NCBI GenBank assembly: GCA_020351895.1
Contig: CP070672.1
Location: 3,979,875-3,998,331, forward strand
DNA length: 18,457 nucleotides
From: Thermoplasmata archaeon
GTDB lineage: Archaea > Thermoplasmatota > Thermoplasmata > GCA-020350865
Direction of reading: 5' to 3'
Translations under genes and position numbers: made by a program
Shown: positions 1 to 7,223 of the stretch, piece by piece
Layout of the letters: each line of letters begins with the position of its first letter
Position numbering within the stretch: position 1 is the stretch's first letter
Notes under the pieces: generated by a model
The model's database searches: none
What the model was told of the DNA's origin: nothing
What the model saw: only the letters and a program-made list of their open reading frames with translations

Positions 1-669
1 GAAGGTCAGAGGAGAGGGTAAATTGGCGGCGGTATTTAACACACCTTTCCAAAGTTCTGTGGCCTCCTGCGAAAGTCTTACTGCTTCGCTTAGGGAATTG
101 GAATCGAATTTTCTCCCTGAAATTCTTTCCAAGGGTTCGATTAAGTCTCTCAGCTGGGCCTCAACTCCCCTGATATGATGCTCCTCTAAAACATCCACAC
201 CCTTGGGAGAGTTTACACCCATGATCGGAGCGCCAAATTCCCTTGAGTAGTATGAAAACCATTCCTGAACATCCCTGCATTGATTGGTGTTGTACACCAA
301 AACATCCGGCTTTGGGACGGATTGTATTTCATAGGCTCTAGTGAGAGGGGTTTCCTTTTTTAAATACGCGCCAACATCACTTGTAAGATAGGAGCAGATT
401 TCGGGAGAATATCCCACTGCATTAGCATAAGGGATATAATCAGTACTTAATCGGGTTGTACCCAGCATCGCACCATGATTCTCAGGAAAATAGAGTTTAA
501 ACCCGAAAGCTGTCAAAAGCTCGGCAGGGCCAACGCTCGTGCACCATGCAACCTTTTGATCTTTATCTTTTGATGCGGAGTCAGCCTCTAGAAAATGCTC
601 TGCCATGATCTTTTTAAAGTGCGAAGTGGCCTTGATTTTCTTCCTTTCTGTTTTCTCTGTGGATGACAT
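1..669 (-). CDS. 2-hydroxyacyl-CoA dehydratase / benzoyl-CoA reductase-family subunit (partial, C-terminus beyond window)
   Basis: I translated the minus strand from an ATG at 669. The frame is open for 223 codons to the window edge, so the C-terminal part is missing (family members are usually around 380-430 residues). The protein fits the HgdB/HadB-BcrC family. It has an early cysteine followed by a conserved glutamate (C43 in a WCTSVGPAE stretch), a second cysteine (C92) and a third in NTNQC (C131), the spacing expected for the [4Fe-4S] ligands of this family. Such subunits form a heterodimer that dehydrates 2-hydroxyacyl-CoA or reduces aryl-CoA, using electrons from an ATP-driven activator. 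Neither the partner subunit nor the activator is visible; they would lie to the left. The start is supported by AAGAGGT about 7 nt upstream (677-683, minus). The substrate cannot be told from the sequence. The family call is firm; the exact reaction is inference. Confidence 0.85.
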   Translation of the reverse strand, partial: MSSTEKTERKKIKATSHFKKIMAEHFLEADSASKDKDQKVAWCTSVGPAELLTAFGFKLYFPENHGAMLGTTRLSTDYIPYANAVGYSPEICSYLTSDVGAYLKKETPLTRAYEIQSVPKPDVLVYNTNQCRDVQEWFSYYSREFGAPIMGVNSPKGVDVLEEHHIRGVEAQLRDLIEPLERISGRKFDSNSLSEAVRLSQEATELWKGVLNTAANLPSPLTF

Positions 670-853
670 TGAACTTACCTCTTGGAAGGCTTTTAGGAAG
701 ATGACGGATAACCTCATGGGATAGCTGGTAAATAATTGTTTTTCCTGATGAAATGATACTTCTGAATCTTAGTAAGGAAAAATTATTCCAAGGAAATTAA
801 CATCAAAAAAACATTTGTATTTTAAAGACGATACATGAAGCGGAGGAAGATAT

Positions 854-1288
854 ATGAAAATAAAAAGCAATGATTTTGAGCCCAGTGGTTTGATACCACC
901 TCTTTTCACATGCGACGGTCAAGACATATCCCCACATCTGGCCTGGGAGGAAGTTCCAGAGGGGACAAAGAGTCTGGCACTTATTGTTGACGATCCAGAT
1001 GCCCCTGCAGGGACTTGGGTACACTGGCTCATTTGCAATATTCCAGCAAATGTACGGGAGGTTCCCCAGGGCAGAATACCTGCTGGTGCCCATCAGGTAA
1101 GAAACGATTTCGGAAAGGCGAATTACGGAGGACCCTGTCCACCTGGGGGAACGCATCGGTACTTCTTCAAGCTCTACGCCCTCAATGTGGGAAGCCTTGA
1201 GGGGGTGGACGAAAGGAACTTCTATGAAAAAGTTGAGGAGCACAAAATAGCTGAAGCGGTTCTGATGGGAAAGTATTCGAGAAGGTAA
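854..1288 (+). CDS. PEBP-family protein (YbhB/YbcL, Raf-kinase-inhibitor-like)
   Basis: This 144-residue protein matches the compact prokaryotic PEBP fold in length and motifs. It has DPDAP at residues 47-51, WVHW just after it, and GPCPPGGTHRY at 93-103, which together line the anion/phosphate-binding pocket of the family. There is no signal peptide, so it should be cytoplasmic. The biochemical role of prokaryotic PEBPs is poorly defined; small-molecule or phosphate-group binding is the usual suggestion. A strong GGAGG lies about 7 nt before the ATG. It stands alone, divergent from the dehydratase gene on its left and convergent with the aminopeptidase gene on its right, with only 18 nt between the two stop codons. 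Confidence 0.92.
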   Translation: MKIKSNDFEPSGLIPPLFTCDGQDISPHLAWEEVPEGTKSLALIVDDPDAPAGTWVHWLICNIPANVREVPQGRIPAGAHQVRNDFGKANYGGPCPPGGTHRYFFKLYALNVGSLEGVDERNFYEKVEEHKIAEAVLMGKYSRR

Positions 1289-1306
1289 ATCTAAATAAAA
1301 ATCAAT

Positions 1307-2248
1307 TCATAGGTTCAGCTTTCCGTTCTCCATAATCGGCATGTCATCTGCCAAAAGCGTTGGGCTCTTGATTATGCCATCCACATGGATTCCAGCCCTG
1401 ACTCTACCGCCGAAAGTCGAGTTGTCCCCCAAGGCCACATGCACTGTTCCCATGACCTTTTCATCTTCAAGGACATTGCCTATTATCTTGGCCTTTGGAT
1501 TCATACCAATTCCCACTTCCGCGATATTTCTTCCCTCCTTCCCTCTTTTTGAGATCTGCTTTGCCATCTCCTTTGTCCCTACTATCCTCTTGGCATATCC
1601 ATCTTTAACATCGATGGAAACGGGTTCCTCCAATATCTCCCAGAACGCTCCATCGATGATCAGTTTGCCGTTGGCTGTGCCTTCTTTCGGAGCAATGAAA
1701 ACCTCCCCTGCAGGAAGGTTCATGAATTCGCCCTTCTTATGGCACATGCCTGTATCTTTGAACCATTTTCTGCCTTCCACGCTGACCTCTAAATCGGTTC
1801 CTGCTTCTGTCATTATTTTTATCTTTTTTGTGCCTTCTAAAATCTTTGCAAGTTTCTTTACACCCTTAGCCACATCTTTGAAATCAGCAGTCATTCCACC
1901 AGAACTCATCATCTTGTTTATTATCCCGGGCATGGTTGCGATCCTTGCACCTGCCCGATTTGCCCTCTTTCTTGCCTGTGTATGGGTCACCGAGAACTGG
2001 GTTGGAGCTATGATGACATCGGCATATTTCATCATTTCAGCAACTGGTTTTGGAGGTTCTGCACCATGTCTTGTACCGGGCTGCATCTTTACTATCAGGG
2101 CATTCGCCCTCGTCTCTTCCCTCGCCACCTGAAAGAGTGCATCACCTATGGCCTCCTTCTCAGTATCTGTTAAAATGAGTACAACCTCGCCTTTTTTTAC
2201 TCCCATACATGTTTTTACAGCGGTTCTTGCCCCGTCAATTATCGCCAT
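1307..2248 (-). CDS. M29-type (AmpS-like) metallo-aminopeptidase, short archaeal form
   Basis: This is a cytoplasmic leucyl aminopeptidase-like protein of 313 residues, predicted to remove N-terminal residues from peptides. The five metal ligands known from the M29 family can be placed: E182 (in PAGEVF), E244 (in AEVGIGMN), H270 (in VHVALGD), and H288 and D290 (in HVDG). The protein is about 100 residues shorter than classical AmpS/AmpT (around 410). By position, serine 277 sits where I recall the catalytic tyrosine of bacterial AmpT, so the activity may differ. I chose the ATG at 2246-2248, preceded by GGTGA at 8 nt, over a TTG 15 nt upstream. It overlaps the end of the PqqD-like gene by 14 nt, which implies translational coupling. 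Peptide degradation fits the nearby OPT transporter, though the two are separate transcription units. Confidence 0.85.
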   Translation of the reverse strand: MAIIDGARTAVKTCMGVKKGEVVLILTDTEKEAIGDALFQVAREETRANALIVKMQPGTRHGAEPPKPVAEMMKYADVIIAPTQFSVTHTQARKRANRAGARIATMPGIINKMMSSGGMTADFKDVAKGVKKLAKILEGTKKIKIMTEAGTDLEVSVEGRKWFKDTGMCHKKGEFMNLPAGEVFIAPKEGTANGKLIIDGAFWEILEEPVSIDVKDGYAKRIVGTKEMAKQISKRGKEGRNIAEVGIGMNPKAKIIGNVLEDEKVMGTVHVALGDNSTFGGRVRAGIHVDGIIKSPTLLADDMPIMENGKLNL

Positions 2249-2621
2249 TGTCCAAATCACCAACTTTACTCGAATCGTTGTTCACCTTTTTATACATTAT
2301 CAATTTATTTGCTTCCATTATGTGAAAGAGTTCCCCGAGCCTTTGGTTTACAGGTTCCACCTCATCACCATATTTTTCTGAAAGCGATTTTCCAATCTCC
2401 CGAACTGTCCTCTTCCCATCACATAGTTTCCATACAAAAGAGCAGTGTTTATCCAGGTTCACATTGTAGGTGGGCTCCTTTTTTAGAAGGGCACAAAACT
2501 TCTTTCCCAATCTGCTTCTGAACCTGGGTACCTTAACAGAAACAGTATCTTTCTCTACCCACTGGTATTTTCTAACTGGAATCATGTCAAGAATATTTGG
2601 AGTTTCTTTTTGCCTTCTCAT
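2235..2621 (-). CDS. PqqD-like (PF05402-type) protein
   Basis: This 128-residue protein carries a PqqD-like winged-helix domain over roughly residues 50-115. The landmarks are a short beta element (YNVNLDKHCSFVWKLCDGKRTV), the helix REIGKSLSEKYG, and a final helix ending in EANKLI. PqqD domains bind the leader of ribosomally made peptides and present it to a radical SAM or other modifying enzyme. Many archaeal copies stand alone with no such enzyme nearby, and no radical SAM gene or precursor peptide is visible here. The N-terminal 45 residues are basic and have no recognised domain. The start has AGGGAG about 4 nt upstream. The 3' end overlaps the aminopeptidase gene, so the two are probably co-expressed. 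The fold call is good; the function here is unknown. Confidence 0.8.
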   Translation of the reverse strand: MRRQKETPNILDMIPVRKYQWVEKDTVSVKVPRFRSRLGKKFCALLKKEPTYNVNLDKHCSFVWKLCDGKRTVREIGKSLSEKYGDEVEPVNQRLGELFHIMEANKLIMYKKVNNDSSKVGDLDNGDN

Positions 2622-2640
2622 TCTCCCTTCGCGCCTCCCA

Positions 2641-2665
2641 AATATTTATTAAATAATTAAAAAGA
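2641..2665 (-). promoter_or_regulatory. Archaeal promoter (TATA-like) for the PqqD-like/aminopeptidase operon
   Basis: Read on the minus strand, an A/T-only run containing TTTAATAAATA lies 20-45 nt before the PqqD-like start codon. This is the expected distance for a TBP site with a very short leader. The run is the only strongly AT-rich stretch between the OPT stop codon and this gene. Confidence 0.45.
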
Positions 2666-2681
2666 CTGAACATCATTTTAA

Positions 2682-4640
2682 CTAGGGCTGCTCCAGCTCC
2701 TTATTTCCGAACCGCCAGAGCATGAAGGCCAAGAACAGGAATATCAAGACTCCAAGTATCACAATTGGTTCCGAGATGATTGCCAAAGACAGTCCCCTGA
2801 CCACGAAGACCGCCAGGATAATGCCCATGAGTGCCTCCCCTGCAATAAGGCCCGAGCTAAAGAGTACGCCCTTGTTATGTACCTTTTCTTTTATTTTTTC
2901 GAGTCTTGATTCCCTTGTCTTTTCATCGGGAATTTGTGCGAGCTCTCCACTGTATCTAGTATCGATGGCCCTGTCTACCATAAGATGTATTATGCCTCCC
3001 AGCATGATGGGGATTGTCAAGGAAAACGGCAGGTAAAGGCCTATTGCAATGGGCAACACAGGTTTATCCAAAATAATCAACAAAACTGCAAGCTCCATGC
3101 CGAAGAGAACCATGAGCCAGTTCATGCGTCCTCCGAATATACCCTCTACTATTCCCTTCATGGCCAGTGCCTGTGGTGCAGGGAGGTTCTCGGAGCCAAT
3201 GCCGTAGGCTGCATGAAGCACAGTGAGTGTGGGTGCGATCACAACAGCCGCCGCAACCACACCTATGAACATCGAGAGTTGGAGATATTTTGGTGTTGAA
3301 CCTATAATTTGCCCTGTTTTCAGGCTCTGTGTAACATCCCCGGCAATTGCAGCACAGCAGCAGATCAAGGCCGCAACTCCAATTGCCGTGGCCATGCCGA
3401 TATCGCCTCTAGCCCCCAATGCAAAAAGAACTATTGACATGATCAATAAAGTTGCAATTGTCACACCCGAGATCGGATTGTTGGAGCTGCCGATGATACC
3501 TGCCAGGTAACCTGCTACAGTTGTAAAAAGGAAGGCCGCAATGAAACCGATTATCGCCGCAAAAAATGCTTGAATAAAGTTACCTGATATGTAGTAATAC
3601 ACTGCAAAGATCGGAATTACCAGAATTCCAGCGACAATAAGGGATTTTCGAACAGACAGATCCTCTTCTGTTCTCACAACAGCTTCAACTTCCACCATGG
3701 CATCCTTTGAAGGGAAGGCTTTCTTTACTCCGCTGATGATGGCGTGCCTCATCTTCCAAAGGGTCCAGAAGCTTCCAACAATCATGGTTCCAACACCGAT
3801 AAATATCAGGTGATCGAACCTTATTTGATTGAATGCTGCCACCATATCTGTATGTTGCAGTCCGGTATCTGGATCTACTGGAACTCCGTTGACACCGATT
3901 ATGATGGGAGCGATTATCACCCACCCGATTATACCTCCCATTAAGATAAGCGATGCTATCTTTGCCCCTATGATATATCCGACTCCTAAAAGTGCCACAG
4001 ATAGATCCGACCCTCCGTAAAGTATGAGCCTCCCTGCCGAGGCCACACCCTCTACCTTGTCCTTCCAAAGGCCAAAAGCGAACTCATTGCCATCAACTAT
4101 AAGAGATGCACCCGCCTTGAAGAAAGCTCCTATGCCTAATGCTCCGAAGACATAGCTTGCCGCCTTTCCTCCTTTTTCAGCCGCTATTATGACCTCTGCA
4201 GAGGCTACTCCCTCGGGAAATGGCAGATCCAGGTCTATTATCAGAATCTTTCGCAGAAGAACTGTAAATAAAACTCCAAGAATTCCTCCCACTATGGCCA
4301 CAGCTGTGGTGATTGTATAATCGATATTATCCCAAACACCGATTATTACGAGAGCAGGTATCGTGAAAATCACTCCGGCTGCCAAAGATTCTCCTGTGGA
4401 AGCCATGGTTTTAGACAGGGTTATTTCAAGAACAGATCCCCTCAAACCCTTGAACACTGCGGCGGAGATAACGGCAGCAGGTATGGCCGCTGAGACTGTC
4501 ATGCCCACTTTCAGGCCGAGGTACGCGTTTGCAGCCGCCATGATCACTGACAGGATGAGACCTAAAATCAGGGCCCGAATAGTTATTTCGAGCATCTTGA
4601 CTTCTGGCCTGACATATGGTACAAACTCCTCGTCCGCCAC
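2682..4640 (-). CDS. OPT-family oligopeptide transporter
   Basis: This 652-residue polytopic membrane protein of the OPT superfamily has many hydrophobic segments, about 14-16. Family landmarks are NAYLGLKVGMTV (residues 38-49), DLPFPEGVASAEV (138-150), SNNPISGVTIATLL (386-399) and AGDVTQSLKTGQIIGSTP (433-450). OPT proteins import small peptides or metal-chelator complexes by cation coupling; the substrate of archaeal members is mostly unknown. The start is a GTG at 4638-4640 with only a weak GGTA upstream. An internal ATG (residue 16) would cut the conserved N-terminus, so I prefer the GTG. It is a single gene, with PurM upstream on the same strand and its own TATA-like box. Peptide uptake is consistent with the neighbouring aminopeptidase, but this is inference. 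Confidence 0.93.
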   Translation of the reverse strand: MADEEFVPYVRPEVKMLEITIRALILGLILSVIMAAANAYLGLKVGMTVSAAIPAAVISAAVFKGLRGSVLEITLSKTMASTGESLAAGVIFTIPALVIIGVWDNIDYTITTAVAIVGGILGVLFTVLLRKILIIDLDLPFPEGVASAEVIIAAEKGGKAASYVFGALGIGAFFKAGASLIVDGNEFAFGLWKDKVEGVASAGRLILYGGSDLSVALLGVGYIIGAKIASLILMGGIIGWVIIAPIIIGVNGVPVDPDTGLQHTDMVAAFNQIRFDHLIFIGVGTMIVGSFWTLWKMRHAIISGVKKAFPSKDAMVEVEAVVRTEEDLSVRKSLIVAGILVIPIFAVYYYISGNFIQAFFAAIIGFIAAFLFTTVAGYLAGIIGSSNNPISGVTIATLLIMSIVLFALGARGDIGMATAIGVAALICCCAAIAGDVTQSLKTGQIIGSTPKYLQLSMFIGVVAAAVVIAPTLTVLHAAYGIGSENLPAPQALAMKGIVEGIFGGRMNWLMVLFGMELAVLLIILDKPVLPIAIGLYLPFSLTIPIMLGGIIHLMVDRAIDTRYSGELAQIPDEKTRESRLEKIKEKVHNKGVLFSSGLIAGEALMGIILAVFVVRGLSLAIISEPIVILGVLIFLFLAFMLWRFGNKELEQP

Positions 4641-4672
4641 TCTAATTACCGAAAATGGGAAAGGATTAGGGG

Positions 4673-4684
4673 TTTAAAAAAATA
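4673..4684 (-). promoter_or_regulatory. TATA-like box for the OPT transporter gene
   Basis: On the minus strand a TTTTTTTAAA element lies about 38 nt before the GTG start, giving a predicted leader of about 12 nt. It falls in the 66-nt gap after the purM stop codon. The T-run of the same element may also serve as the purM terminator. Confidence 0.4.
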
Positions 4685-4706
4685 ATCCATGAATTGGGAT
4701 TTCTTT

Positions 4707-5744
4707 TCAGGCGCCAAAGTACAACCAGTGTCTCGGCATGCTGGCGCCCTCTCCCTTTGCCACCTCGCCCACAACCTTGGCCTCTATCTTGCCCTTCAAT
4801 AACTTCAATATTCCTTCTGCATCATTTGAGTCAGCTGTGATTGCGAATCCCATGCCCATGTTGAATGTCTGATACATCTCCTTCATACTAACATTTCCCA
4901 ATTTTTGAAGTTCTTCAAAAACTGGTTGCGGTTTTAAGGGATTCGTGATCTTGAATTCAACATTTCTTTTCAGTCTAGGGAGGTTTCTCAATCCTCCTCC
5001 AGTAATATGTGCCATGCCCTTGACCTGGAACTTATCCACCACTTCCATTATCTCTTTGACATAGATTCTTGTGGGTTTGAGCAGCTCCTCCCCGATCTTC
5101 ATTTTTGTCCCGGGAAAGAAATCCTTGGAAGCAAGGCCTTTGCTTTTAACAATTTTCCTTGCCAGGGTCAGGCCGTTTGAATGGATTCCCGAGCTTCTCA
5201 GTCCAATTATGGCATCACCTGTTTTGATGTTCTCACCTGTTATGATCTTGGATTTTTCTATATAGCCGAGACAGGTTCCCGCCAAATCGAAGCCTTTTAC
5301 TATCTCAGGCAATGTGGCTACCTCACCACCTATTATTGATACACCTGCCATCTCTGCCCCCTTTGCAAGTCCCTTGCCTACCTCCGCGGCCATTTTTTTG
5401 TCATGCTTTTGAACTGCAAAGTAATCCACAAATGCAATTGGCTTTGCCCCTATGCATATCATGTCGTTCACGTTCATGGCAATGCAGTCTATTCCCACGG
5501 TGTCCCATTTTTTAAGGGCATTGGCCACCAATACCTTTGAGCCCACGCCATCCGTGCATAGCGAAAGTGCGAACTCTCCAAAATCCACAAGTCCTGTGAA
5601 ATGGCCCGGTAGTTTGAGGGGCTTGCCGAATCCCTTTTTAGTTGTTTTTATCTTCGAGATCACTGATTGAATGACTTCCGATTCAGTATCAATGTTCACT
5701 CCTGCCCTTGCGTAGGTCATGCCCTTGGATTTGGTTTTGTTCAT
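4707..5744 (-). CDS. purM: Phosphoribosylformylglycinamidine cyclo-ligase (AIR synthetase)
   Basis: PurM closes the imidazole ring in de novo purine synthesis, turning FGAM and ATP into AIR, ADP and phosphate in the cytoplasm. The 345-residue length is standard. Diagnostic stretches are TYARAGV near residue 10, DGVGSKVLVA, NVNDMICIGAKP, GDAIIGLRSSGIHSNG and GMAHITGGGL, covering the N-terminal AIRS domain with its ATP-binding glycine-rich segment and the C-terminal AIRS_C domain. Two starts are possible: the ATG at 5744 used here, or ATG at 5720, which gives the more usual MTYARAGV beginning and has AAGGG just before it. No other purine gene is in the window, so purM is solitary here. It is divergent from the AT-rich membrane protein gene. 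Confidence 0.96.
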   Translation of the reverse strand: MNKTKSKGMTYARAGVNIDTESEVIQSVISKIKTTKKGFGKPLKLPGHFTGLVDFGEFALSLCTDGVGSKVLVANALKKWDTVGIDCIAMNVNDMICIGAKPIAFVDYFAVQKHDKKMAAEVGKGLAKGAEMAGVSIIGGEVATLPEIVKGFDLAGTCLGYIEKSKIITGENIKTGDAIIGLRSSGIHSNGLTLARKIVKSKGLASKDFFPGTKMKIGEELLKPTRIYVKEIMEVVDKFQVKGMAHITGGGLRNLPRLKRNVEFKITNPLKPQPVFEELQKLGNVSMKEMYQTFNMGMGFAITADSNDAEGILKLLKGKIEAKVVGEVAKGEGASMPRHWLYFGA

Positions 5745-5865
5745 AAAACCACGGGAGGGTAATGGGGATGTTAGGTAGTAAGGTTTTTGATTGGGATATT
5801 TGGGATGGGCTCACTCCCCCTTTGTTATTATTTAAAGGAGTTATCATATTAGATATGACAATTAA

Positions 5866-5874
5866 TTTATATTA
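5866..5874 (+). promoter_or_regulatory. TATA box of the AT-rich membrane protein gene
   Basis: TTTATATTA is centred about 26 nt before the ATG at 5896, the second of two in-frame ATGs. There is no ribosome binding site before either ATG. A leaderless mRNA starting at 5896 would fit archaeal promoter geometry. Confidence 0.45.
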
Positions 5875-5883
5875 GAGAAATTT

Positions 5884-6393
5884 ATGTATTATTATATGCA
5901 AAAATTAAAAACTGAATTGATAATATTAGGATTAGTTCTTATTGCCTTTAGTTGTTTTACTTTAACAGCTCCGGGATATTGGACAGATGAAGAACAAAGC
6001 TATACTTTGGGGCCGGGGGCCTATTCTACAACTAGATCTTATGAAATATCAGAAAATGAAAGGCTTATACTTGAATTTGAGCTTATAACAGGAAATGTAA
6101 ATGTTTCTTTAATCGATATGAACAATTTCGATTTTACCACAAGAAGTATAAATATAAGTTTAAATGAAAATCATAGGAGAACCTCTCTTACAAGGGAAAA
6201 TGAGGGTGAAAGTGACAGAGAATATATTGTCTGGTACTCACTTATTGATGATGGAGAGGTGAATGTTCATGTCTTGATTCAAAAGGAAAGATTTTTTTTC
6301 AATATCCCGATAGGCATAATTCTTGCCGTTTTTGGCATAGCTGTTCTCTTTTTGACTTATTGGTCATATAAAAAAAATAAAAAGAAATACTAA
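5884..6393 (+). CDS. Hypothetical membrane-anchored ectodomain protein, AT-rich
   Basis: I do not recognise a named family. The protein (169 residues, or 165 from the second ATG at 5896, which promoter spacing favours) has an N-terminal hydrophobic helix at about residues 11-31. A polar region of alternating beta-like strands (about 35-133) follows, then a second hydrophobic helix (about 139-160) and a lysine-rich tail KKNKKKY. The topology is probably an external beta-sandwich held by one or two membrane helices, with a cytoplasmic basic tail. The strand pattern is loosely reminiscent of GOLD/emp24-type or PPC-like sandwiches, but I cannot support that assignment. Base composition is clearly more AT-rich than in the neighbours, with many ATA, TTA and AAA codons. 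It lies between divergent purM and convergent kaiC-like genes, so it is a single-gene unit. Confidence 0.7.
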   Translation: MYYYMQKLKTELIILGLVLIAFSCFTLTAPGYWTDEEQSYTLGPGAYSTTRSYEISENERLILEFELITGNVNVSLIDMNNFDFTTRSINISLNENHRRTSLTRENEGESDREYIVWYSLIDDGEVNVHVLIQKERFFFNIPIGIILAVFGIAVLFLTYWSYKKNKKKY

Positions 6394-6408
6394 TATTAGA
6401 TCCACAAT

Positions 6409-6425
6409 TCGAACTTGATGAGTTC
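6409..6425. terminator. Small hairpin in a convergent intergenic gap
   Basis: GAACT and AGTTC (around 6411-6425) form a 5-bp stem with a 5-nt loop, in the 59-nt gap between two convergent genes. It could mark the end of either transcript. The stem is short and has no strong T-run, so this is weak. Confidence 0.2.
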
Positions 6426-6452
6426 TCTTAAAGGATAGTAAAAAATCCTACA

Positions 6453-7217
6453 TCATTCCCCACGAAGCACAACCAAACCCTTCCCCTTCAATATATCCAT
6501 GGGGTACACCTTCTCATCATATTCCGAGCCCCGGAATTTCTCGATGGAAATCATTCTTTTGATGCGCCCGTTTTTTCTTAATTTGTGCAGCCTTATCTCT
6601 CCTCTGGCTAAAAACATCTCGGGTGTTAGGCTGTAGCTTTCTGGGGTTTCCACCGTGAGCAAGGAGGTAATCTTGGATTCTGACAGGAATCTGAGGAAGG
6701 ATTGAAGAAGTACCTCTTCCCCTCCCGACATGCAGAAAAATCTCAGGGACGTTAGTGAATCTATTACTATTCTTCCGTATCTTGTGTTTCTGAACTCGTG
6801 CTTCAAGGTGGTCTGAAGGGAATGAACAGTAACCACTGTCGATTTGAATCTTGAGGTTTTTCTTATGGTGGGGGGAATATCCCGAATTTTCTGCACCTTG
6901 CTTTTTGGTGATATCTCCATAACAGGTGTTGGCTCGTATCTTCTCACATCAGAATTGGCATCTAAAATCTCAATTCCACCCACATTAAGACCCAAGGAAT
7001 CCATATTGTATTTGATCTCGTTCACAGGCTCTTCCAATGCCACGAACAAAACCCTCTCACCCTTATCAAGGCCCTCTTTTAAGAATTGCATACCGATTGT
7101 GGTTTTTCCGGAGCCGGGAGGACCCGAGACTATGTATGGCCTTTTGGGTATAAGTCCACCACCCAGCATTTTATCCAGGCCTTGCACTCCGGTTTGAACC
7201 TTGTTGATGCTCCCCAT
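6453..7217 (-). CDS. KaiC/RAD55-family single-domain ATPase (downstream paralog)
   Basis: This 254-residue RecA-fold protein has one KaiC domain. Visible motifs are GLDKMLGGGLIPKRP (residues 13-27), Walker A GPPGSGKT (32-39), the acidic pair E62-E63 that acts as general base in KaiC-type ATPases, and Walker B RIVID with D153. An SLTSL switch segment follows, then the late ARGEIRLHKL...KFRG block (204-230). About 30 basic residues are inserted before the VHSL strand (around 95-128). Such archaeal proteins are ATP-dependent regulators, often tied to signalling or motility, but the partner is not known. The start lies 6 nt after the stop of a close paralog, so both are one operon. No KaiA, KaiB, histidine kinase or archaellum gene is beside them. 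Confidence 0.88.
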   Translation of the reverse strand: MGSINKVQTGVQGLDKMLGGGLIPKRPYIVSGPPGSGKTTIGMQFLKEGLDKGERVLFVALEEPVNEIKYNMDSLGLNVGGIEILDANSDVRRYEPTPVMEISPKSKVQKIRDIPPTIRKTSRFKSTVVTVHSLQTTLKHEFRNTRYGRIVIDSLTSLRFFCMSGGEEVLLQSFLRFLSESKITSLLTVETPESYSLTPEMFLARGEIRLHKLRKNGRIKRMISIEKFRGSEYDEKVYPMDILKGKGLVVLRGE

Positions 7218-7223
7218 TTTTAC

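Noticed and set aside
745..800. C/D-box-like sRNA (TGATGA followed by CTGA)
   Set aside because: No second C'/D pair or terminal stem is present and the guide spacing is off. TGATGA and CTGA are expected by chance in this AT-rich region.
1341..2132. Long plus-strand open frame of 263 codons
   Set aside because: It is antisense to the aminopeptidase gene. The minus-strand protein has recognisable metal-ligand motifs, and this frame has only low-complexity hydrophobic sequence.
3685..4068. Minus-strand 127-codon frame inside the OPT gene
   Set aside because: It is out of frame with the transporter and reads as arginine/serine/glycine-rich nonsense typical of shadow frames.
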